Virus record (IMG/VR): IMGVR_UViG_3300042339_000788
Location: 29,499-93,498 of that record
DNA from: a virus
DNA length: 64,000 nucleotides
Strand: one strand, 5' to 3'
The position numbers were made by a program, and so were the translations under genes. The notes beneath the pieces are model-generated. The model worked only from the letters and a program-made list of their open reading frames with translations, made no database searches and was not told the DNA's origin. Every line of letters begins with the position of its first letter. The stretch's first letter is position 1. Positions 51,471 through 58,746 of the stretch are shown one piece after another.

Positions 51471-51968
51471 TTAAATTAGTTTTTTATTAAATTCACTTTT
51501 ATTCCCTTTTCGTAATCTTTTATCACTATTGACATCATATATGTCTTCATAATAAGTAATTGGAGTGTTAAGTTTATATGATAATTCATTCAAATCCTTA
51601 TTCCATTTTATTACATCATTATAACATAAATCAAATAACTTAGGTGGAACCTCTTCGTAATAATATTGATGATTTGAATTGTAATTTTTATTTTTTGAGA
51701 AGTAGGTTTGATATGCGTGGGATTCTACACATTGTAATATGTTTTTTCTAGATAATAATATTACCTCATCGAATTCTTTACTTAATTCAAAATTATTTGA
51801 GTGATGACATATGATCGTTTTAAGAACAATATTTTTTTCACCATTATATTTAAATCTACCGCTATTATCGAACGGTTCAAATATAGGAGTAAAGCCCTTT
51901 TCTTTTGCTAATTTATATAATAATGAAGTTGAGCCGGTTCTAGGTAATGCAACGATTAATATACTCAT
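51471..51968 (-). CDS. sulfotransferase-like protein with C-terminal LI
   Basis: A 165-residue protein. ILIVALPRTGSTSLLYKLA is the 5'-phosphosulfate loop, and FDEVILLSRKNILQCVESHA the 3'-phosphate motif (Arg, then Ser). It is shorter than the usual sulfotransferase. ATGA overlap with the upstream hydroxylase. It ends FNKKLI. Confidence 0.8.
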   Translation of the reverse strand: MSILIVALPRTGSTSLLYKLAKEKGFTPIFEPFDNSGRFKYNGEKNIVLKTIICHHSNNFELSKEFDEVILLSRKNILQCVESHAYQTYFSKNKNYNSNHQYYYEEVPPKLFDLCYNDVIKWNKDLNELSYKLNTPITYYEDIYDVNSDKRLRKGNKSEFNKKLI

Positions 51969-52552
51969 ATCAATGTTTTTTCAACTTTACGTTTTGGCCG
52001 GTCAGAATTGATGTTATCCATCCAAACATTTAACGCATATCGCGTACCATTTGTGACTGGTAGAACTCCATGATATGTTTTAAATCCATTAAAAGAAATC
52101 ATATCGCCAATTTTTAAATCATAAGTTGTAATGCCATCCATTTTATTAAAATGAATATCTGGAGTGTTACTATCACTTAATGCGAATTGACCACCTTCAA
52201 ACCCATTTGATAACACAATTACTGATGTTAACTCACTATCCGCATCTTTATGTAAATTTAGATACCTACCATTGTAATAAGATGTTAAACTAATGAGAAA
52301 ATTCTTTAGATTAAAATTATCAAAATCAAACCATAAATTAAAATTTCCAGTTTTATAATTATTCATTAATGAAGTAATTATTTGTTCCTTAAACCCCTCA
52401 TCATGTATGCGTCTACAATCCCATAATTCATTTGGGCGATATGAAAAAGGCTTACCGTGTTGAATACAAAAATTAATTATATCAGCACATTCGGTTTCTG
52501 TAAAAACATTATTATTTATTGAATAATTTATCATATATAAATAAATGAACAA
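51965..52552 (-). CDS. 2-oxoglutarate/Fe(II) oxygenase (prolyl-hydroxylase type) with C-terminal LI
   Basis: A 195-residue protein. The metal triad is readable in RYLNLHKDADSELTSVIVLS (H-x-D) and FKTYHGVLPVTNGTRYALNV (distal His, 2OG-binding Arg). It likely hydroxylates a peptide side chain. It ends VEKTLI. The gene follows the 48-residue peptide gene and the ATP-grasp/Hint gene. Confidence 0.8.
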   Translation of the reverse strand: MFIYLYMINYSINNNVFTETECADIINFCIQHGKPFSYRPNELWDCRRIHDEGFKEQIITSLMNNYKTGNFNLWFDFDNFNLKNFLISLTSYYNGRYLNLHKDADSELTSVIVLSNGFEGGQFALSDSNTPDIHFNKMDGITTYDLKIGDMISFNGFKTYHGVLPVTNGTRYALNVWMDNINSDRPKRKVEKTLI

Positions 52553-52569
52553 ACATTCATCTTTTTAAA

Positions 52570-52716
52570 TTATGATAAGTGTTTGTCTTTTATAGCAGTA
52601 ACAACAGCTTGGAATGCAGTTGATATTTTTGTCTTTATGTCAGCTGGTAATGAACTAATTATTGGTTTAATAACTGTTGCGGGTCTTTCTTGTCTAATTT
52701 TAGGGGTCTTTGCCAT
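52570..52716 (-). CDS. 48-residue peptide next to the Hint protein gene
   Basis: From ATG at 52716 to TAA at 52570. It begins MAKTPKIRQERPATVIKPI and ends in an amphipathic helix (KTKISTAFQAVVTAIKDKH). It lies between the Hint protein and the first downstream hydroxylase, 35 bases after the Hint stop. It could be a substrate, an adaptor or a regulator of the island. No family recognised. Confidence 0.55.
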   Translation of the reverse strand: MAKTPKIRQERPATVIKPIISSLPADIKTKISTAFQAVVTAIKDKHLS

Positions 52717-52751
52717 GATATATTTTTATTTTATATTTTTTATTAAAATTA

Positions 52752-54251
52752 TTAAGGAACAAATTTTTGTTGTCCGCCACCACCCCATGCACAAGTTGGG
52801 CAATAATATGAATAACAATAATTACCACAATAAGACCAACTACACCAACAACCGTTGTGCATTACACTAAAATCTCCATCCCCAATATCAACTAAGAATA
52901 AGTCAGATGGCGCAAAATCAAGTGTATAAATTGTTTTAGTTTCATATATCATTTCTAAACCACTAATTAGAACCGTTGTTAATTCATTAGTGTTTGAATC
53001 GGTTATTACCAATTTATCTCCAACATATAAACTATTTACCTTTTCAAATCTGGTTGCTGTTGAATCTTTTTCTTCAATATAATATACACACGCGGGGGTG
53101 TCTGACCAACTTCTACCATCTTCTAATGTTATTTGTATCATTACCGTTTCTACTTGTGTTGACACCATGTTCTGTAAACCAGACGATACCTGTGTTAATG
53201 TGTCGTTTGATTGTTGAAGTGTACTATCCCAACCATATGTATTAATTTCTGGTGTAAAAGATGCCGCTTCGTTTTCATTTGAATCTACAAAATTAATAGA
53301 TCGGACATAGTCACCTAATTGTATTGTGCTAACATTTGTTAATGTACCATCATAATTCAAAATGTTTGATTCGTCATCTGTGTGATAATCATTTCCCGAT
53401 CCTTTACCCACCTCTTTAGTGATATATTTGTATCTACTTTTTTGGTTTAATTTTTTTGTACCGGAAACGAATTCGGTAGCAGCAAACGAAACTGGGATTA
53501 CCGCAGATTGTGTGTACCCACCCATATTAATAATGTCCAAATTCGAACCGTATATAATATCAATTCCTCTTATAATTGAATACTTACCATCTACCAAGTT
53601 ATCTTCTGAAAATATAAATTCTTGAACTAAGAAATTATTTTCAGCAGAATTTATTGTGTCAACTAATTCGGTATTATTTGAAACCGCGTATAGCGCTGGA
53701 TATTTCATTTTATCATATTGTGGATAACGATATTTTATCAACACATTTGGATTTGTAGTATCACTATAGTCAACATCATCCAAAGTATTTACATTTAACG
53801 TATCCGAGATACAATGTGTTTTGGGAATATGTTGTGAATCTTTCATTAAATTAAAAAATTCAAACTTATCGGCGCAGTATGTTTCGTCTACTAATGCTGT
53901 GGTATCAAAAGCCTGTCTTAAAATAAATTTATTATTGGCGTCTTCAATAAATGGTACCGTTACTGAATTCATCGGTACTATATGGTCAGTATATGATATG
54001 TTATTTTCTGCACATTTTATTTGTAATATTTGTCTAAATCTATGTGTTTGATTTATAGGGCTATACGCGACGCCTTCTGTCCATATATAATGAAATTCAG
54101 TAATATTATTACTATTTAATACATCAAATAATGCATCATAATCTAATAAATCCGCTCCATCATTATATATTGTGGTGTTTGTGTTTATCTCCAAAAATTT
54201 AACATTATCATCTTTTTGTAAAAAATCACTACCAATTATTGTTGCTTTCAT
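52752..54251 (-). CDS. ATP-grasp-like/Hint protein with Cys-Tyr-Trp-rich C-terminal tail
   Basis: A 499-residue protein. Residues 1-265 look ATP-grasp-like, with VKFLEINTNT (E21, N23) at the start, where normal members carry it at the end, so possibly circularly permuted; ILRQAFDTTALVDETYCADK and NNFLVQEFIF follow. Residues about 295-466 form a Hint (intein-like) domain: DGTLTNVSTIQLGDYVRSIN, LEDGRSWSDTPACVYY, VGDKLVI, and DGDFSVMHN ending at N466. After HN comes a 33-residue tail with six Cys (468, 470, 475, 479, 484, 487), five Tyr and GGGG. The Hint N-terminal Cys is missing and the block-B His is replaced, so cleavage is uncertain. Confidence 0.65.
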   Translation of the reverse strand: MKATIIGSDFLQKDDNVKFLEINTNTTIYNDGADLLDYDALFDVLNSNNITEFHYIWTEGVAYSPINQTHRFRQILQIKCAENNISYTDHIVPMNSVTVPFIEDANNKFILRQAFDTTALVDETYCADKFEFFNLMKDSQHIPKTHCISDTLNVNTLDDVDYSDTTNPNVLIKYRYPQYDKMKYPALYAVSNNTELVDTINSAENNFLVQEFIFSEDNLVDGKYSIIRGIDIIYGSNLDIINMGGYTQSAVIPVSFAATEFVSGTKKLNQKSRYKYITKEVGKGSGNDYHTDDESNILNYDGTLTNVSTIQLGDYVRSINFVDSNENEAASFTPEINTYGWDSTLQQSNDTLTQVSSGLQNMVSTQVETVMIQITLEDGRSWSDTPACVYYIEEKDSTATRFEKVNSLYVGDKLVITDSNTNELTTVLISGLEMIYETKTIYTLDFAPSDLFLVDIGDGDFSVMHNGCWCSWSYCGNYCYSYYCPTCAWGGGGQQKFVP

Positions 54252-54284
54252 AAAATTTTATTTCTCATTTTCATTTATTGTGTC

Positions 54285-54304
54285 TTAGTTATAAATATAA
54301 CTAA
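54285..54304. repeat. 20-bp perfect palindrome upstream of the Hint gene
   Basis: TTAGTTATA-AA-TATAACTAA, arms of 9 bp, 34 bases upstream of the Hint ATG. It includes ATATTTATA on the coding strand. This is the only free gap of about 100 bases in the island, so an operator or promoter is plausible. Confidence 0.5.
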
Positions 54305-54348
54305 CCACCATTTTAAACTAAGTATATAGATATATAGATATATATCGT

Positions 54349-54651
54349 CTAAATTAAAGTGTTCTCACTTTTATCTTCAAGTGGTTTTAAATAGCCTGAA
54401 TCAATTTCGCCCCAAAATTTTTCTGGGCACGCATTATAATCTGTTGAAAAAACTTTCTTATTTAGGGGACATCCACATTTATTACAAAAAACACTCCATT
54501 TTAACCCTTTTATCATTTCTTTTCTATGGTCACAGCCTAAACAAAAATCCAGTCTTAGTTTAGCCAATTCTTCTTGTCTGATAGTTGGATTTAAGGAAAT
54601 CTTCCAAGCCTCAAATATTTTTTTATAATCAATCTTAGGGGTATTAATCAT
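54349..54651 (-). CDS. zinc-ribbon protein with C-terminal LI
   Basis: A 100-residue protein. FCLGCDHRKE, CNKCGCPLNKKVF and NACPEKFWG give five or six Cys in zinc-ribbon spacing. Small proteins with C-GCPL...CP-xxx-W motifs are found beside radical-SAM genes in phages. It ends ENTLI. It may deliver a metal or act as an adaptor; no enzyme motif is visible. Confidence 0.7.
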   Translation of the reverse strand: MINTPKIDYKKIFEAWKISLNPTIRQEELAKLRLDFCLGCDHRKEMIKGLKWSVFCNKCGCPLNKKVFSTDYNACPEKFWGEIDSGYLKPLEDKSENTLI

Positions 54652-55376
54652 ATTAATGTTTTATTATTTTTTTGGATATCGTAATAATCATAAATATCGT
54701 TATATCTCCGTATGAAATCGTCATTCAATTTTAAATTACAATCAAAATGTTGACTCCCATTTGATTTTTCCATTTTAAATGGTTTACCAGTTTTATTAGA
54801 CACCCATTCTTCCAATTCTTCAAAATTTCCAAATTCGAACCATTTTATTTTTTGATTATTGTTGTGCCAATGTGATATAGGTCTAAATAAAATTAATAAC
54901 ATATTTTTCATATAATCATTAAAATATTTTTCAATTTTGTTTTTTTTTGCAAATTCAAACATTAATAATTCTTGAGATTTTATGGAAATTAAATCTAAAT
55001 CTTTAAAAAATAATATGTCCTCTAAACTTAATTTTTTTAATATGTTAGTTAATTCCTTTGGGTATAACATATAAGTTAAATCAATTATATGTTTCCATAA
55101 TGAAATAAATCTTTCATGTTTATTTCGTCTAATTGAAATTATATCATATTCATCACCAAATTTCATAGTTAAATCAACTAGTCTTTCGTGACTATGAACA
55201 ATATTGTCGGCCAAATCTTCATTGGTTAGAGATAAATCTATTTTATCTTGGTAACTATCTATTAATAGTTGGTCAAAGTGTTTTATTATAAATCCACTTC
55301 GTATGCAGGACATATAAAAAGATGTTGATGCGCATCTTGGTAATGATATAAATAAAAATTTATTTTCCACTAACAT
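54648..55376 (-). CDS. sulfotransferase-like protein with C-terminal LI
   Basis: A 242-residue protein. FLFISLPRCASTSFYMSCIR is the 5'-phosphosulfate loop, and YDIISIRRNKHERFISLWKH the 3'-phosphate motif. It is the longest of the three sulfotransferases and the closest to the bacterial/viral Sulfotransfer_2-type layout. It ends NNKTLI and overlaps both neighbours (ATGA upstream of the zinc ribbon). Confidence 0.78.
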   Translation of the reverse strand: MLVENKFLFISLPRCASTSFYMSCIRSGFIIKHFDQLLIDSYQDKIDLSLTNEDLADNIVHSHERLVDLTMKFGDEYDIISIRRNKHERFISLWKHIIDLTYMLYPKELTNILKKLSLEDILFFKDLDLISIKSQELLMFEFAKKNKIEKYFNDYMKNMLLILFRPISHWHNNNQKIKWFEFGNFEELEEWVSNKTGKPFKMEKSNGSQHFDCNLKLNDDFIRRYNDIYDYYDIQKNNKTLI

Positions 55377-56014
55377 TATATTAACGATTTTTGATTTTTA
55401 ATATAATCAAACCCCACATTACCGGCCATAACAATTCTGTCCAGTGTTGAATTCGGTGCAGTATTTGGTGAGTGTGGAACATCGGCTTCCATTATGATTA
55501 AATCATCTTCTTCTGGTCTGATCCAATACTCCTTATCATCTTTACCTAAAAAATACAATACACCATCCTCATCATTCATTACGTCTGGCATTTGAATATA
55601 ATAAACATAGGTATAATGTGGGGTGAAGAGTTTATTTGATTTATTTATTTCAGTATGTATATGGTGTTTTTTATCTCCATAAAAATTCCCTTGTACCGGA
55701 TTTTTTGAACGAACAACATTAACCCACGCATCCGTATTAATTTTATTATAATTTATGTTTTTTTCATTATAGATTTCTTTACACTTATCAACACCAACCT
55801 GAACTATTTCGTCTAATTTTGTTTCTATTTTAAAATTACCAATAAAATTTAAATTTTCGTTCCATTCTTTTTTATAACCAAACCCATCTGTTTTAACATC
55901 AGGTAAAGATTCAATAACAGAATATGCTTCTTCTAAAAATAATGGTTTATCTTCTGTGCGATTTAGTTTTGTTTTCCATATATAAGTGGCTTCATCAAAA
56001 TATATTTTTTCCAT
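55376..56014 (-). CDS. 2OG/Fe(II) oxygenase-like protein (HxE variant) with C-terminal LI
   Basis: A 212-residue protein. HHIHTEINKSNKLFTPHYTY gives H-x-E in place of H-x-D; VPHSPNTAPNSTLDRIVMAG gives the distal His and the Arg. Glu as ligand is seen in some branches of this superfamily, but activity is less sure. It begins one base before the stop of its upstream neighbour and ends NQKSLI. Confidence 0.72.
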   Translation of the reverse strand: MEKIYFDEATYIWKTKLNRTEDKPLFLEEAYSVIESLPDVKTDGFGYKKEWNENLNFIGNFKIETKLDEIVQVGVDKCKEIYNEKNINYNKINTDAWVNVVRSKNPVQGNFYGDKKHHIHTEINKSNKLFTPHYTYVYYIQMPDVMNDEDGVLYFLGKDDKEYWIRPEEDDLIIMEADVPHSPNTAPNSTLDRIVMAGNVGFDYIKNQKSLI

Positions 56015-56015
56015 A

Positions 56016-56633
56016 TTATATTAAATTATTTTGGTTATTATTTTTGGCAACTAAATCAAAATTAATCACATATCTATCAGTTATAGTTGGGTATTCTCCG
56101 TAGTGATGAATATTACCATCAAATATAACGGCTCTTCCTTTTTTTGGTTGTATTTTATTTAGTGTTTCAAACCCATCAACATTAATACTTTTAAAATTGT
56201 GTTGAAGAAATTCCCCTGTATTTCCCATTTTATTATTTAAAAAAACGGTATTACCATCGGTGTTATTTATATAATAAACTATAGCAATATGATCCACACT
56301 CATATCAACATGAATTAAATTTTTAAAATCATAACTTTCACTTATGGGTGTTGTCCAGTTTATTTTACACCTATAATCTCTTTCAAATTTCATATTAAGT
56401 TTATTGAGTAAATTTAACTTTATGGAATTTATTATATTAATAATATCGGTATTATCAATGTCAACACCTTTTAGTACATTTGCGGGTAATTTTAATGATT
56501 CGGTTCCACCATAAAGCCCTGTAATATTATGTTGGTAATTCCATTTTAGGTTTGAAATTTTTACATAGTTTTCTAATTTAGTTTGGTCTGATTCTGGAAT
56601 TATATTATCAAATACTTGATACCCGTTTATCAT
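56016..56633 (-). CDS. 2OG/Fe(II) oxygenase with C-terminal LI
   Basis: A 205-residue protein. NLIHVDMSVDHIAIVYYINN (H-x-D) and VIFDGNIHHYGEYPTITDRY (distal His, Arg) complete the triad. It starts MINGYQVFDNIIPESDQTKL, the family's usual N-terminal layout. It ends QNNLI. Confidence 0.8.
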   Translation of the reverse strand: MINGYQVFDNIIPESDQTKLENYVKISNLKWNYQHNITGLYGGTESLKLPANVLKGVDIDNTDIINIINSIKLNLLNKLNMKFERDYRCKINWTTPISESYDFKNLIHVDMSVDHIAIVYYINNTDGNTVFLNNKMGNTGEFLQHNFKSINVDGFETLNKIQPKKGRAVIFDGNIHHYGEYPTITDRYVINFDLVAKNNNQNNLI

Positions 56634-57193
56634 ATTAAATTTTGTTTTTTTGAATCGGTTTTAATTAATCTTATCCAATTTACTAATGAATAACGCACCC
56701 CTTCAACTATAGGTACCACTCTATGAAGTAACCTTGAATTAAAAATATACAACGTGCCTATTTTATTCTTTATTGGCACAATCTCCCCTTTACTATTTTT
56801 AATCTCTAATATTCCACCGATATAGTTATCATTTAACTGAATTACTATTGATGCAAATCTATCTCTATATAATAAATCGGTACTATCAACATGCCAATCA
56901 AAGTATTCATTTTCTTTATATTCGGTGAATTGATAATCACCCAAACCAGTAACCTCCATTCCGTTAATATTGAACGACTCCCTTAATTTGTTTATTAATC
57001 TTTCATTTAAAAATCCCAAATCAGATACCCAAGCAATAGACGATTTCCTACGTATATTTTCAATATTTTCACGATTTTTATTATTATATACTTTAGCTGA
57101 TTCTAATGTTAATTCACTCTTACATTTCTTTAAAATGATGTCACATTCTTCAGGTGATAGAAAGTTTTCAAATATGTCTATATTATCAATCAT
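56630..57193 (-). CDS. 2OG/Fe(II) oxygenase (P4H/PiuC type) with C-terminal LI
   Basis: A 187-residue protein. EYFDWHVDSTDLL (H-x-D) and NSRLLHRVVPIVEGVRYSLV (distal His, Arg), with YIGGILEIKN between. This is the best match of the five to the prolyl-4-hydroxylase fold. It ends KKQNLI. ATGA-coupled on both sides. Confidence 0.83.
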   Translation of the reverse strand: MIDNIDIFENFLSPEECDIILKKCKSELTLESAKVYNNKNRENIENIRRKSSIAWVSDLGFLNERLINKLRESFNINGMEVTGLGDYQFTEYKENEYFDWHVDSTDLLYRDRFASIVIQLNDNYIGGILEIKNSKGEIVPIKNKIGTLYIFNSRLLHRVVPIVEGVRYSLVNWIRLIKTDSKKQNLI

Positions 57194-57678
57194 ATTAGTG
57201 TTTTTTCTTTTTTTCGTTTTTTATTATAAAACGAAATCAAACTAAAACGTTCGTTTTTTGTTATTTTAAGGACTCGATGCCTAACTTTATTATCGATAAA
57301 TAAACTTACATTTCTTATAGGTTTAATCTTAAGTAAGTTTTTATTTTCAATATATTCAAATTCTCCTCCGTCAAATGTGTTATTTATGTATGTTATAATT
57401 GTTAAATCACACGCATCATTATGATATTCATCATCAATATTTGTATTAACAGTTACTTTGTTAACCCATAAACCAAATAACTCATATTCATCGTTTATTA
57501 AGTCTTCACAATTTTTTTGGTATTCTAATAAATCTTTTTCAATATCTAATATTTTTCTAATGTAGTAGTTATGCTTGTTTTTAATACTATGAGTTTCCGT
57601 TTCTACGAAATTTATACACACCGAGTCCAAAAAAAATAGTTCTTCTTCAGATAAGAGATTTTCATATGTGCTAACCAT
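57190..57678 (-). CDS. 2OG/Fe(II) oxygenase with C-terminal LI
   Basis: A 162-residue protein. DDEYHNDACDLTIITYINNT (H-x-D) and DNKVRHRVLKITKNERFSLI (distal His, Arg). FDGGEFEY is the conserved turn of the jellyroll. It ends KEKTLI. It begins 9 bases after the DUF2061 gene, so it is probably in the same operon as the PAPS genes. Confidence 0.82.
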   Translation of the reverse strand: MVSTYENLLSEEELFFLDSVCINFVETETHSIKNKHNYYIRKILDIEKDLLEYQKNCEDLINDEYELFGLWVNKVTVNTNIDDEYHNDACDLTIITYINNTFDGGEFEYIENKNLLKIKPIRNVSLFIDNKVRHRVLKITKNERFSLISFYNKKRKKEKTLI

Positions 57679-57687
57679 AACATTTTA

Positions 57688-57897
57688 CTATTTTTTAAGC
57701 CCATACTTAATCCATCTATACCATACTCTTTCATGTATATAATATTGGATGGGTTTATAGATCAATTCCGCCACCCCAAATGCAGCACCAAATTTAATTG
57801 ATCCACTTATTAACCACATCAATAAGAATCCAATTAAGGTACTTACAATTCGATATGAGATGGTTTTAGCAATGTGTCTCTTCTTTTCTACTATCAT
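57688..57897 (-). CDS. DUF2061 membrane protein
   Basis: A 69-residue protein. HIAKTISYRIVSTLIGFLLM and KPIQYYIHERVWYRWIKYGL match DUF2061, which in bacteria occurs next to or fused with CysC/CysN sulfate-activation enzymes. Two membrane spans. Its overlap of one base with the nucleotidyltransferase supports a sulfate-activation role, maybe membrane attachment of the module. Confidence 0.82.
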   Translation of the reverse strand: MIVEKKRHIAKTISYRIVSTLIGFLLMWLISGSIKFGAAFGVAELIYKPIQYYIHERVWYRWIKYGLKK

Positions 57898-58277
57898 TAT
57901 CCCTTTGTTTGATCATATTTAATTTCACCGTCGGGTGTCATGTGGCCAGTTCTAATTGCTGTACCACTAATCGTTGCTATCTCAGTTGGTGGTTCGTGGT
58001 ATATTACATCATAACCAACCCCTCTACCATAATTAATGCTCTCAATATCAGGAATAATTGATATGTTAATTCTTTGTGAATTTTCTCTAAAGAAAGGTTC
58101 TTCACTTAGATCCATCATAACTTGCTGTGCGGTCTTAGGGTTATTTTCATCCGTTGGCACGTTCCTAATTGCAACCCACACATCTTTTCCTTTATCTAAT
58201 TGTTGGTTAATAAGCCATTCGTGGCCCTTATGCCAATTTTGCCAACGCCCCACATACATTGCGTATTTTTTACTCAT
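57897..58277 (-). CDS. nucleotidyltransferase, ATP-sulfurylase-like
   Basis: A 126-residue HIGH-type nucleotidyltransferase. YVGRWQNWHKGHEWLINQQL holds the H-x-G-H motif. VWVAIRNVPTDENNPKTAQQ is in the middle, and ISGTAIRTGHM near the end is the ISGTxIR motif. It belongs to the compact adenylyltransferases found with APS kinase. I infer that it makes APS from ATP and sulfate, but NMN- or other nucleotide transfer cannot be ruled out. Confidence 0.7.
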   Translation of the reverse strand: MSKKYAMYVGRWQNWHKGHEWLINQQLDKGKDVWVAIRNVPTDENNPKTAQQVMMDLSEEPFFRENSQRINISIIPDIESINYGRGVGYDVIYHEPPTEIATISGTAIRTGHMTPDGEIKYDQTKG

Positions 58278-58708
58278 AATGATAATTTTTTTAACAGTTC
58301 ATAATATGAATCTGTTTCGTTTTTTATTGTTGTGTCTATATCTATAAAATTTTCTAATGGTGGTTCATATTCCTCAACATGGAATTGATTCCTACCTCTA
58401 TCTTCTGTAGTGTGAACATAAATCTCAACAACCGATGTGCTGAACTTAAATGCCTCTCTTTGATCTCTATACGGTGAAACTAGGGATACAATAACATTGT
58501 GTCCTTTACTATGCATAAATTGCGCAATGTATTGTGCTCTCTGGATGTTTAGTCTTCTTCCTGTAATGGAATAGTCTTTATTCTTAAAGATGTCTCTTAG
58601 ATCATCCCCATCGATATGAGTGACCTCATCTTTTGGGAAGTATTCCACCAAGTATTTTGCAAGGGTTGTTTTACCTGCTCCGGGTTGTCCTGTTAACCAG
58701 TATATCAT
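58274..58708 (-). CDS. cysC: adenylylsulfate (APS) kinase
   Basis: A 144-residue protein. YWLTGQPGAGKTTLAKYLV is the P-loop. THIDGDDLRDIFKNKDYSIT, GRRLNIQRAQYIAQF, NVIVSLVSPYRDQREAFKFS and ENFIDIDTT complete the CysC set (the substrate Arg and Asn in NIQRA). The product, PAPS, is the donor for the three sulfotransferases of the island. ATGA overlap with the nucleotidyltransferase. A promoter-like site just upstream suggests that it heads the operon. Confidence 0.93.
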   Translation of the reverse strand: MIYWLTGQPGAGKTTLAKYLVEYFPKDEVTHIDGDDLRDIFKNKDYSITGRRLNIQRAQYIAQFMHSKGHNVIVSLVSPYRDQREAFKFSTSVVEIYVHTTEDRGRNQFHVEEYEPPLENFIDIDTTIKNETDSYYELLKKLSL

Positions 58709-58712
58709 AATG

Positions 58713-58744
58713 ATAATATACCTAAAACAAGTTGAAAAGTCAAT
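58713..58744 (-). promoter_or_regulatory. Bacteroidota-type promoter of the sulfation/hydroxylation operon
   Basis: On the minus strand ATTG (58741-58744), 20 bases, TATATTAT (58713-58720). It is 5 bases before the cysC ATG, so the mRNA would be nearly leaderless. It would drive cysC through 57190 and perhaps further. Confidence 0.58.
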
Positions 58745-58746
58745 TT

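Noticed and set aside
52583-52870. Plus-strand frame of 95 residues over the end of the Hint gene
   Set aside because: It overlaps the Hint tail and the 48-residue peptide gene on the other strand and has no recognisable features.
52752-54251. Active self-splicing intein
   Set aside because: The N-terminal Cys/Ser nucleophile and the block-B His are missing and the residue after HN is Gly; only C-terminal cleavage remains possible.
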